NCBI GenBank assembly: GCA_025617745.1
Contig: CM046864.1
Coordinates: 27,280,199-27,344,198, forward strand
Direction: 5' to 3'
DNA length: 64,000 nucleotides
Source of the DNA: Heliocidaris erythrogramma
Taxonomy: Eukaryota; Echinodermata; Echinoidea; Camarodonta; Echinometridae
Under the pieces are notes generated by a model. The model searched no databases. It had not been told where the DNA came from and worked only from the letters and a program-made list of their open reading frames with translations. The position numbers and the translations under genes are program-made. Every line of letters starts with the position of its first letter. Position 1 is the stretch's first letter. Below, piece by piece: positions 33,953-46,200 of this stretch.

Positions 33953-34319
33953 CAGGGGAAACTCACTATCATGCAGACCTTGGGACCATTAAAATTACCT
34001 TGTTACACATGTATCCGGAATCTCCTTATATCAGAGTAAAAAAAAAACAGACCCAGGACCCGCAAATTACCTTCAGTTGTTATACAGTGAAACCTGTCTA
34101 TAAAGACCCCTCAAGGGGGACAAGAAAAACAGTCTTTATGAGCAGGTGGTCTTTATGTACAGGTTCCTTTTAATACAAGTTTCAAGGGAAACGAAAATTG
34201 TCTTTATAGACAGTTGGTCTTTCTATACAGGTAGTCGTTTATACAGGTGGTCGCTAAAGCAGGTTTGACTGTATCGGCCATCTCCTTATATTGGAGCTCT
34301 TTGTAGCGGGTTTCCACTG
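33953..34319. mobile_element. CAGGGGAAACTC MITE interrupted by another MITE
   Basis: The outer element runs from CAGGGGAAACTCACTATCAT to GCGGGTTTCCACTG with TA on both sides. It is split by the 187-bp element at 34085-34271. Confidence 0.85.
34085..34271. mobile_element. CAGTGAAACCTGTCTATAAAG MITE nested in 33953-34319
   Basis: TA-flanked; same family as 25836-26008, with extra GGTCTTT.TA.ACAGGT units near its right end. Confidence 0.88.
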
Positions 34320-34719
34320 TACTTTTGTTCTGGAATAACTACTTTTTTCTTCCTGAAACTCACAGGTAAATATATTTGGAAGCATAATAAAACTGATTCT
34401 TTATAACTTTTCATCTTCTTACTGATTCATACACTGGTACACAATGACACTGATCAGCTACAGCTCAAAGCAACATCATATACAAAAACTATTTGATTTT
34501 GTTTTCTTGCAGTATTGATTACAGTACAATGATGTCATCACTTGCAAACAAGGAACCATCAAGAAAATAATACATTGCAAATTGACAAATCGTTTCATAT
34601 CTAAAATATTTTAGACAAAATTTACCAAAGACGTGTCTTAACATAGTACGACGTGAAGTCTGCACAAAAAGGCAATTACAAGCTTTCTTTTTATTTTCAA
34701 AGTGTGCCACACGTATATA
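34320..34719. other. Intergenic sequence, nothing recognised
   Basis: AT-rich, no recognisable feature. Confidence 0.5.
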
Positions 34720-34890
34720 CAGTTAACTTTGCATAAGTCGAAGACACATAATTCAACTTTCCCTAAGTCAAATCCATTGTTTTAACCAAACTATGCAAAA
34801 CATGTGTTATTTGAGTTCCTAAGACGATTTTTGCATAAGTTGAACAATTTTCAAGGTCCCAACAGATTTGACTTATGCAGAAGTTAACTT
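34720..34890. mobile_element. CAGTTAACTTTGCATAAG MITE
   Basis: Left CAGTTAACTTTGCATAAGTC and right GACTTATGCAGAAGTTAACT, TA-flanked. Internal repeats of the terminal phrase (TTTGCATAAGTTGAAC) follow the same design as the CAGTGGAAC family. Confidence 0.8.
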
Positions 34891-35452
34891 TATTCATCAT
34901 AATACGAGTAACAGATGAATTTTATGCAAATTTTAATCAAGCATTCGCACATAATCCTACCCAAAGAACAGAAAGAGGCAAATAAAATAAAGCGGAAAGT
35001 GATTAAGTGATTTGTAAACTTTAATATACAGAGCTAAGTTAAAATGAAATATGTGTATATGGACCAGGAGAAATCTTGATTCTTAAAATATCAAATATGC
35101 TCCCAGAACAAGTATTTTTACAGTGATAAATAGAATTCTGACTAACTATTCTTTTGGAAAATCTTATGGCAGAAGCAGGTTTCATCTTATTTTCAAATTT
35201 AGGCTACATATCTGTACATGTGGGATGAAACAAATTCATCAATCTCCACAACAAAGCAGAAATCACCAAATTTTCAGAGTTCTTTTAATAGTAATGATAA
35301 TAATAGGGTATTTATATATAGTGCTCATGTCCATCATGCAAGGTGCTCAATGCGCTCCAAGGCACACAAAAGCAGAGAAAAAGATTCAAAATACCTAAAC
35401 AAAATTGCACCCTTTTCCTCTGCTCTCATCTTTCTGTTAAGTGTTCCACTTT
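34891..35452 (-). other. ASPM: Presumed ASPM 3' untranslated region
   Basis: Follows the ASPM stop on the - strand. It includes an inverted SINE 3' end at about 35287-35372 (AATAATAGGGTATTTATATA; GGTGCTCAATGCGCTCCAAG). I could not fix the poly(A) site. Confidence 0.4.
35287..35372 (-). repeat. SINE 3' fragment in ASPM 3' region
   Basis: On the - strand it reads the same GGAGCGC..TGAGCACC and GGATATGAGCGC-like tail seen at 18100-18150, followed by the ATTATT tail. Confidence 0.6.
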
Positions 35453-37293
35453 TCAGACTCTGTCTGCCATCTGCTTCAGAAAGTCTATCGCCCTCATGGG
35501 GTCCTCGATGTTCCACTCTGCGCCGACCAGGGCAAGGACCTTGCGACGCTTGCGTGGCGTTCCCGCCGCAAACGATGCCCCGACGGAGCTGGTGTTGAAG
35601 GAGGCACCGAGGAAGGAGGAAGACGCGTTGAGATTCTTGGTCTTGATGCGGCGCTTGTCCATGGCGTGCTTGCGAGAGGTCAGCTTGTGAAGGGACGCGA
35701 TCTTTTCCTTGGTCTTGGGACACGAGATAATGATCTGGAGAGAAACAATGGAGAAATGAAGATGTATTAAAAAATGGTGACAGGGGAGGTTCCTAAGGGT
35801 AGTGTGTCAGAAGGCAATTCTACAGGGTACATTAGGGGGAAAAGGAGGACATTTTGACATTTTCTAGCATACTACACTGTTCTATTGCACTGCGAAACCA
35901 GACACTCTAGTACGCATACAAAAGTTTCATACTGCGAAAATTGCAGCCATAAACAATTTTTGAAAGTTTCATGACATAAAGGTTTCTGGTTTTACAATTT
36001 AGGCAAAATGCATTCTCACTACTGTAAAACTAGAAATTTTTCCGCGACATAAAACTTAGCGAATTGTTAATTACAGCCAAATTTGCAGCAAGAAACTTTT
36101 GTGAATTGTAATAATTTTACATTGTTTCAATTCTAATTTAAGTATTTCGCATAATGAAACTTTTGCGAATCTCCACCGCTCAAGAAATTTGCAAAAATTT
36201 CATTAATGTGAAAATTTGGGGTTTTAACGTATTGAAACAAAATAACTTGTACCTATTAATGAAAGTTGGTCACTAAGCAGCTTTTGAGGTACATTTGTAG
36301 CAGCATCAAGGCAACTACTAACTTCGAGCACTGCATATATTACAAAAAAGTATATCATCAACTTGATGAATTTCTGAGTGGACCCACCTGTGCCTGAGTA
36401 GCATCCTGGAGCAGCTTGCCAAGGATGACACACGTCTTACAGAAGATGAGCGCGTTCTTCTCCCGGTAGATCTGAAGGAGATCCACCAGGGTAGCGACGG
36501 CTTCCTCCGCATCGAGCACTGCATGCTGAGTTGAATCGTGCTAGATAAAGAGAAAGAAAATGACATATATGTACATTAATAATAATAATGATAAGAGGTG
36601 GTATTCTGAAAATCACTCTCATTATTTCAGGGATCAGATATTTCAAAATATTTCAGATAACAAAATCTAAAATTGGAGCAACAATGACTCTGCATAGATG
36701 GCTGCATACGCAGAAGACATCTCCATACACACTGATAAAAAGTTGCAATTTTAAATTGGTTAAAACTATTTTTATCATTCCACTATTTTTTTTCCGCCTG
36801 TTTTGATCCTTTCACAGAACCTATTTTTAATTGAGGTGACACAAATCTTGTTATGGACGGCTTTCTCATGAAATAACAAGGTCGTCAGGACCAAGCCTTT
36901 TTCGTTGTTGTAACAAAACTGTAAAAGAATGAAAAACGTTGATAAGTGTGTGATTGCGTGTTCTTTGTGTTTTATTTTGTTTTGACATACAGAGCCATCT
37001 TTATGGACTGGAAGAAGTGATTGCATTAGGACTTTATATAGATATTCATCAAGTTTGCAGGGATTGGGCATGGGGAAGAGGAAAGGGGGAAAGTGCAGGA
37101 GAGAATTTCAAGATTTCTCAAAAGCCATTGATTCATACCTTGGTGACATTGAGCAGAATGCTAATGATGATCTCAATCATCTCCATGCAAGGCACACTGC
37201 GGTTGCAGCCACGAACGAGCGCGTAGAGGACTGGAACAGCGCCGCCTTCAACCAGACGCTGACAGCAAACGGCAGACAGACGAGACACAACCT
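35453..37293 (-). CDS. ASPM: ASPM exons 20-22: armadillo-like C-terminus and stop
   Basis: Exon 20 (37293-37139) codes for [20 protein letters not shown] and then [16 protein letters not shown]. Exon 21 (36540-36388) codes for [20 protein letters not shown]. Exon 22 (35734-35453) ends [21 protein letters not shown] stop, resembling the human end (NPLQAIQMVMDTLG). For exon 20 the acceptor CCAG at 37294-37297 is needed, rather than the AG two bases further in, because it restores GAG-GTT-GTG in phase. Confidence 0.92.
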
Positions 37294-40200
37294 CTGGAGA
37301 AGATAAAAAGTATTATAAAACGGGTTCAAGAATGTAGCCATCCTGCATGGTCAAATAACACCACGTGACTGTGCAAAAAAAAGTGATAACATACGGCAAA
37401 GGGGTCTATTGCACATGTAAACATGTAAACATAAACATGTAAACATGACAATACGACTCGATTTTGCTATATGTTTTTACACGCTATACCGTATACGCTA
37501 TCGATCGTCGCGCTAATGTCAACAAATCAACAAAAACAACAAATCAACAAAATTTCAGCTGTAGCGCTACCGCGGTCGGATCGGTGCAGTGCAGTACCGT
37601 AAATGAAAGTTTAAGTTTAATTTTTGACGATAGCAGCGTGTAAAAAATGGCTGTATCTTCGAATCTCAGTTTTGCACTTCTCACGGAGGAAGAACTCGAC
37701 GATCTACTGAATGGGAAGGATTCCAACAGTACGAAAAGAGCACTGAAATTTGGATTTTCAAAGCTTGAAAGTTTCGCTGAACTCAGTCACACGTTTCTAT
37801 GGGGTTCATAACCATTTTTATAGACTTCATAATCATATTGCCGACCCGTTTTATAAAACTATTAATACATGGTTGTGAGTTCGTGCATTAGTGCGATCTG
37901 GCAACACGCAGGTTTTTATCGTGGTGTCAAACACACTCGGCTTGCGCCTCATGCGTATAGTACACCACGATAAATACCTTTGTGTTGCCAACGCACTCCC
38001 AACCATGTATTAACAGTATACTGATATGTTACCCATGGGTATACTTCAACAGGTAGTTCGGTAGGAGAAACAGATAAGATTCTTAAGCTTGATTCGCATG
38101 TGCATGTGAGTTATGAATTTCTATTAGATGGCTTCACTCCTGCGATGGAGAGATACTCCAGTTGCAGGGAATGATTTATCTATTGAAATTTGAATAGCAA
38201 TTTCAGTCAGCCGACAAATATTGTGTTTAAAATTCTACACAGTTCAATGTTGTAAACTACTATACATCTGTGTAGCAATCATACCCAAATTGCATAGCAA
38301 ATCGCTATGTTATACCAGGTAAATTAATCCGAGTTGGCTTTTTTTTTTTGTGCTGTGTGATGCTATTTTTCTCCTAATTATGTATTCAAAATTTAACAAC
38401 AATATCCCTCTTCTGAAATTGAAGATGGAACAAACTTATGGTTAATATTTCTACACATCCATCAGTAAAAATACATGTACACTGTATGTCTGTTCCATGT
38501 ACACTGAAGACTTGATCCAACACATTTCAATCAATGGGTACCCGGTAGGATGGCGAAAGGTAATGTCCTTTGCTTAGCATGTGTGCGCTTAACAGGCGAC
38601 TGGCTGGAATGCTCCCCAGGGAGTGGAGAATGTGCATACACTGTGTGCGAGCGTGCTAGAATCCAATGACCGGGGTAATAATATAAAGCGCTCTGAGAAG
38701 TTTGTAACCAGATATAGCGCTATATAAGAAATTACTTATTATATTATTATTATTATTAATAGGGAAAGAGAGAATGTCACTTTAAAGCTAGGATTCTGAG
38801 TGAAAAGAAGGGCAATATTCTTGTACTTTGTCCTACATGTTCAAATGTAGTCAACCGTATCGACCGAAGAAAGATCTTTAAATTACGGACTCACCATGTA
38901 TCAAACACATCTTACATGTACGTGCAATACTTTTTCTTCAAGTTCCCATATACATGTAGTAATAATCCTAAAATTTATAAGCTAAATGTGGAAAGATCTT
39001 TCAAAATGGCCAGGTGGTTCTAGTCAATTAGCATGACAGAAGTCCCATACATGCCTCTTACCTTCCCTAAATCCTGAAAAGCTTTGGCACTGAGGTGTTA
39101 GGGCCAGAAAAAACAAAAGCCTGAAAACTACCATCATTATCACTTGTTTAGGGACTCACCTAGACTCATAAGTGTTTCCAGGATGCGATGCATGCTCTTG
39201 TAATGCAGGAGGTAGTCCAGGGCCGAGGCCGTGCGGTTGCAGAGCTTCTTCTCATCGGTAACGTTCCGATTGGCTTGCTGGCATCGGGACCTGGCTGCGT
39301 TCACTTTCTTGCTCTTGATCCTGCGCCTGACCTGATGACCTCGCCACAAAGCCTGGACAGGTCAAAGGTAAATCCAGCGGATTAGGCAATCGGCAATGAA
39401 TTCATATTAAACCAGATTTTGTATGGTACGAGTTTCATCCTCCTGATAATAACTATTCCACACTCGAGCTTTCAACAACAATTTTTTTTCCCCATAACTC
39501 TGGAAACTTTGTATTATGAATCTACAAAGTTGTCAATAAAACAGCAGCATAACATTGACCTATTATTTTTTCAAGTATAACTAAGTGTGGAACGATGGAT
39601 AATTAGAATTATATTATTTCTATAAAAACTGTTGCAGCAAGGAGTACAACTACCAGGAAAAATACCAAATGTCTTCTTTTGGGTCAAAGTAGAGTTAACC
39701 GTCATTAAAATACCCAAGGGCACCACCTCACATAACTTTAAAAACACATGTTTCATTGGGAGGTCTTCAAACTTTATGCATTTGTCAAACAAGCCACAGT
39801 TGTTCTTTGTTGGAAGTGTTTTCTCATATTTTCAAGCAGCCTCTTCGGGTTGTCTAAAAATGGGTAGAAAAATATCCAGCATCAAAATGAAGTCTTACCT
39901 GCATCTTAAGAGCAGCAGAATGCATCTTCTGGACCTGTCGCTTAGCAAGCCACACCCTAGCAACGGATTGAACCCGGGTCGCAGCACTGTTCTTCTTCAC
40001 CAAGTAGCGTCTTGCTGCCCTCTGTAGGACAAGGGCCGCTGCTTGAACCTTCAGGAACTGCAGGCGCTGAAGCTTGGACCTCATCCAGTTTTGGATGGCC
40101 ATGATGGCATCCATCTTTTGCTTGAAGGCACGACGCAGACGGAAGTTACGGAAGGCTCTCTGGAGTCGAATGATGGACAGGTGGGCCTTGGTGCGATCAG

Positions 40201-43200
40201 CAAACGCCCGGATTTCTCTCAATCTAATTTGACGCTGGGCCTGAAAGACAAAGAAATTTACAGGTTAATTGGGTTGAATCCTAATCATATGCGTCCTCTA
40301 AGGGAGAAAAGGCTGGCAAGTCCATTTAATCAACAGTGTAGATATCAAAATCAAAGACTTTTAAGGCTACATGTACAGAGCAATTACATTTAAACTTATC
40401 TCAAATTTATGTCCCTTGAGGGTAAAGAATAAGAATCTGAATAATGATGTATAATTGCACATCATGAGTTACTGTACGTGTGTATATGAAGCTTATCAAA
40501 AGAGCTATTGTTTGATATGTGCTAAAATATTGATTCCCTTTCTGTTCTTGGCAATTTCTCTGATTTAATTTTTCAAATTTTTTCAGGGCCGACTACATGT
40601 AAATGTATCTTCACTGAAAAATCAACGCACAAATATCTCACCTCAAGGTGTTTCCTGGCTTGGCATCCCCTCACATGACGTTGGATGCACACAGCTGCTT
40701 CCTTCTCCCTCACCATGTCTGCAAACCGTCTTCTAGCCATGGCACCCCTGGTTCTTGCCTGCATCCTGATCACATGGCACCGCAGGCTCCTGTACCTGCA
40801 GCACTGCATGTACCCTCTGAACACCGCCTGAAGTGTGATGGCTGCACCGCGGGCCTTGTGGTACTCTTGCTGGACTTCCAAGGCCAGGATGGTGGCCCGA
40901 TAGCGCCTCTGAATCACAAGGACTGCACTCTTGATGGTTTGGTACCGTCTTTGTTGCACCATTTGCCTGTAGTGGGATTGGATGCAGACAGCAGCTTGGC
41001 GCTGCATCCGGTATTTTCTCTCTGCTATGCAGCGCCTGAGGTGCGATTGGATGATGATTGCAGAGCTCCTCTTCTGCAAGTAATCTCCTTTTGTCTTCTT
41101 TGTTTCAAGGTACCCTCTAGTATGTTTTTGGAGGGTGCAGACAGAAGAGTACACCTTCTTGTAAGATTTCTTCGCCATGTACATCCTTAAGATGGCCTGG
41201 ATTTTGATGGCAGCGCAATGCTGCTTGAGGTACATCTGCCTGGCTATATGCATCCTGAAGGTGGACTGTATGCAACGAGCAGCTTTGTGCCTTGCAGCCA
41301 ATCGCCTAGCCATCAAGCCTCGATACACACGCTGAAGAGTCACGGAAGCAGATTTCAAAGCAGTGTATTCATGTCGTACCCTTCTTCCTTCCAGATACGA
41401 TCTAATTTTTGTCTGAAGCAGGACGATCATTATCCTCTCTTGCTTGTACTTCTGTTGTTGCTTTAAGCTGCGGTATGCACTCTGGATGACAGTGGCAGCC
41501 TTGTGGGATTGTTTGAGTGCTCTCCTGGTTAGGAAGCCCCTTACAGCTGCTTGAAGCGTAATACAGGCACCTCTGGTGACATGGTATTTCTGAGTTTCAA
41601 TTTGGCAAGACTTTGTGGCCCTGAATCTTCTCTGTAGCACAATGGCTGCTTTCTTCTGACTCAAGAAATACTTCCTGGCAATGAACTGTCGCACGATGGC
41701 TTCAATCTTAGTAGCTGCAGCATTCTCCTGAGCTATTCTCTGGCGTACACGAAGACCACGGTACACTGCCTGCATGGTCAAAGCAGCCTTCTTGAGGTTG
41801 AGGTACTCCTCCTGGACATGCTTGGCAAGTAGTTGTGCCCTCCAATGATCCTGCAGGACATGAATGGCATTCAGATTTTTTCTGTAGCTTTGGACTGCTC
41901 TGAGGCATCTGAAGTTAGACTGAATGCATGTGGCTGCTCTGTGTTGCCTCTTGATGGACTTACGGACTAGGAAGGTCCTGGCCGCGGCTTGGATAGTGAT
42001 GGCTGCACCTCTCTGGATATTGTAACACCTCATTTGCTGATCCCTGAGAGCATTTGCCCTCCATTGTCTCTGGATTACATTTGCAGCAATTGTCCTCTCC
42101 TGCCGATACTTCTTCGCATGGATGAACCCAAGGTATCCCCTGACCATAGCTTGGATCCTAATTGCAGATTGCTTTTTGGATGTAAAGGTCTTTCTCTCTC
42201 TATGGCAGCGATAGAACGCCTGGATCTTGATGGCAGATGATCGCTGGAGACAATACTCCACACGAATCCTTTGACCAAGATGCAACGCTCGGAAATGCCT
42301 CTGAAGAGCAAGTGCAGCATTGGATATCTTCTGGTACCTGATGTGCTGGACGTATCCTCTGAAGCATGCTTGGATTCTGGTGGCCATTTCATGCCGTCTC
42401 TGCAGAGCTCTTCGTGCAACAAGTCCTCTGAAAGCAGCCTGGAGGGTGACAATAGCACCAACCTTCAGGTGATACTCCTTTTGAGCCTCTCTACGAAGCT
42501 TCACAGCCCTGAAGTGCTTCTGCAGAACTCTGGCAGCATGGCACACTTTGAAGTACCTCTTCCTAGCAACAGATCCTCTGAAACATGCTTGGATTCTGAT
42601 GGCCATTTCATGCTGTCTCTGCAGAGAATTTCGTGCAACAAGTCCTCTGAATGCAGCCTGGAGAGTGACAATAGCACCAACCTTCAGGTGATACTCCTTT
42701 TGTGCCTCTCTACCAAGCTTCACAGCCCTGAAGTGCTTCTGCAGAACTCTGGCAGCATGGCACACTTTGAAGTACCTCTTCCTAGCAACAAATCCTCTGA
42801 AACATGCTTGGATTCTGATGGCCAATTCATGCTGTCTCTGCAGAGTTTTTCGTGCAACAAATCCTCTGAATGCAGATTGGAGGGTAATGATTGCACCAAC
42901 CTTCATGTGATACTCCATCTGTACCTTTCTACCAAGCTTCACAGCCCTGAAGTGCTTCTGCAGAACACTGGCAGCACGGCACACTTTTAGGTACCTCTTC
43001 CGGGTAACAAATCCTCTGAAGGAGGCTTCGATTTTAGTGGCTGAAAGGTGCTGCAGAGCAAGGATCCTGCGCTGGCAATAACCACGATAAGCAGCTTGCA
43101 ATATAATGGCTGCCCCTCTCATTGTAACATATTCCTTCTGAGTTTCTTGAGCAAGCTTGCATGCACGGTATCTCGTCTGTAAAATCGCTACTGCTCTGCA

Positions 43201-46200
43201 AACTGCAAAGTACCATTTTCTAGTGATGAAACGTCTAAATGTGGCTTGAATCCGAGTGGCAGCGAGATGTTGCCTGGCAAGAGCATTGCGTTGACGTTGT
43301 CCTCGATAAGCTGCCTGAAGAGTGATGGCTGCACCTCTCATCACATTGTACTCCTTGTAAATCCTCTTCCTCAACATCTGCGCACGGAACCGCCTCTGAA
43401 CAACCATTGCTGCATTGCGAAGAGACACATATGACTTTTTTGCCTGATATCCTCTTACTGCTGCCTGTATGACAATAGCAGCACGTCTTTGCTTGGACAA
43501 GACACTCCTTTGACTGTATCCACGGTAAGCAGCTTGGAGAGTTATCACTGCTCCCCGTTTAACATTATAGTCCCTGCAAACCGCCCTCCCAAGCTGAAGA
43601 CTTCTATAACGACTTTGAAGTACAAGTGTTGCTTCTTGAAGCTGCATGTATCGAGACCTGGCTATGAATCTCTTATAGGCTGACTGTATTACAGTTGCTG
43701 CTTGGTGTTGCCTTGCAAGTTTTTTCCTTTGGGCATAACCTCTATAAAGTGATTGGATAGAGATGATGCCGGCTCTTGTCTTCTGGAATGAGTCCCTTGT
43801 CTTCTGCACAAGAATCTTGGCTCGTAATCTCCTCTGCAGAACACAGACTGCTTGCTTCCGGCTGGAGTACCTTTTTCTGGCTATGTAACACCTAAAGTTT
43901 GCCTGAATGATTGTTGCAGCCACCTTTTGCACATTCAGCATCTTCCTGGTGGCAAATCCTCTATACAATGCTTGAATAGTGATGATCCTACCTCTTGCAA
44001 GATAATATTCTTCTTGACAGGCCTGTCCCATCATCAACGCTCTGAAACGTGTCTGGATGGTACAGACTGCCTGTTGTAACCTTGTGTAGCTGCGATGTTG
44101 GAGATATCTGCGTACCCAAGCCTGAATGACCAATGCCGCTGATTTCTGACGAAGGAAGGTTTTCCGTTGAAAATGTCTGCGGTAGACAGACTGGAGAAGA
44201 ACAGCAGAGCTGCGCTTTACTGCGTAGTCTTGAGTGAGCTGCTGCATTAGCATGTGTGCGCGGAATCGTGTCTGTAGGACGATGGCTGCCTTTCTGAGTT
44301 GAAGATACTGCTTCCTAGCCAGTCTCTTGCGAATTTCAGATTGGATAGCAATGGCTGCAGATCTCTGCTTGAGGTAGCATGTCCTCTGGACATGACACCT
44401 GTAGCCAGCTTGAAGAGTGATGGCAGCTGCTCTCAGACTCTGATATTGAGCTTGCTGTTCACGTCCAATCACCAGAGCACGGTAGCGCCTCTGTATAACA
44501 ATGGTCGCAGACCTCTTTTCAGTGAAAGCCTTCCGATCAAGGTAAAATCTTGTCGAGGACTGAAGGGTAATAACAGCAGCTCTGATTCTTTGGTAATCTT
44601 TCTGCTGGAGATATCCACGGATGGCTGCTTGTAGTGTGATGACGGCTCCACGGGTGTAGCAGTAGTCATGGACAGCTTGCCTAGTCTGAAGCGCTGCACG
44701 GTATCTTCTCTGCAGGATTACAGTTGCTTCCTGCAGTTTCTTGTAACCTTGCCTTGCAAGGTAGCACCTAACTACGGACTGTAGCTTGATAACTGCTGAT
44801 CTCTTCTGCTGGAACTCTCTTTTAGTCATGTAACATTTCCATGCAGCTTGCAGGGTGATGGCTGCTCCTTTTGCAATGCAATACTCTCTTCGCAATCTCC
44901 TTCCGAGAAGAGCAGCACGATATCTTGTCTGCATGACCATAGCAGCCTGTCGAAGCTGCCTGTACTTCTTCTTTGCTAAGTATCCCCTAACAGCAGCTTG
45001 TGCAATGATGATATTGTGCTTGGTTTGGACAAAGCGTTGTCTCTCTTGGAAGCAGCGTACTGCAGATTGGATGGTGATGGCTGCCTCTCTTTTAATGTTG
45101 TACTTTCTGCAAACCTGACGGCCAAGAAGAACTGCACGGTAGCATGTCTGAAGAATCACTGCAGCCTGTCGGAGCTGGGTGTACCTCCTCCTAGACTGAG
45201 CCCCTTTGACGTGGGCCTGAATACAAATAGCACTGCTCCTCAACTTGAGGTAGGAGGCCCTCTGTTGGTGACTTCTGAAGGCAGCCTGGATCTTCACTGC
45301 ACTTCTGATCCTCCTTGCATTCTTCCTGCACAACCTTCCTCTGTAGACCTCCTGTAAGACAATTGCGGCATCCCTCAAGGCACAGTACTTGGCACGTTGC
45401 TCTTCGCCCTTAACCTTTGACCTGTACTGAGCCTGCATCTTTAGAACAGACTCTCGCAGCTTCCTGAAGTCATTCACGGCACGGTGCCTTCTGTAATGAG
45501 TCTGGAGCACAACAGCCGCAGATCGCTGCTTCAGATATATCTGTCGCACTTGGTAACCTCTCCAGGTTGATTGGATGATGCGTGCTGCCTTCATTTGTGC
45601 AATCATTTTTCGGACCTGAAATCAACAAAATACAGAAAGGGTGAAATCAATTTGCTAAACAAAAGCCCTCCTGGGTATTTTTTTTGTGTGTGTGTGCATA
45701 AATTAAGATCTATGAGGCATAGACTTTTGAAAAGATATTGAATAACAATGGCTGTCTCAAAATATAAAGAACTTTATCGCTCATAACTGAGGTTAACAAA
45801 AAAAAAATAGAATAGAAAGAAGAAAGTTAACTAGCTACCTACAAGTACTTCTGCACAAAGACATTTGATTGAGCAAGCACACGTTAAAGGTCGGTCCCAG
45901 ACGTAAATAATCATATCTGATTGATACACGTCTGTAAAAACCCAATTACACACACACACACACACACACTACTTACATCAAACTGGCCATAAAAACTTTT
46001 GTTTTCCAAGCTTCACTTCAGGCACAACTGATAAAATCAACGGCCCAAATGGATCTAAAAAACTTACCAAGATTCCTCTCCACACAGCCTGGAGAGTGAC
46101 AGCTGCCCTCTTGAGTTCTATGAATCTCTCTCTCGCTGTCCTCATCTCTCGTTTCGACCGATACCAGCCCTGTATCGTCGATGCTGCACCCTGCATCCTG

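Noticed and set aside
42271..42990. 239-codon open frame on the + strand
   Set aside because: It is antisense to the ASPM IQ exon and stays open because the 219-bp unit is repeated in a frame without stops; its sequence matches no known family.
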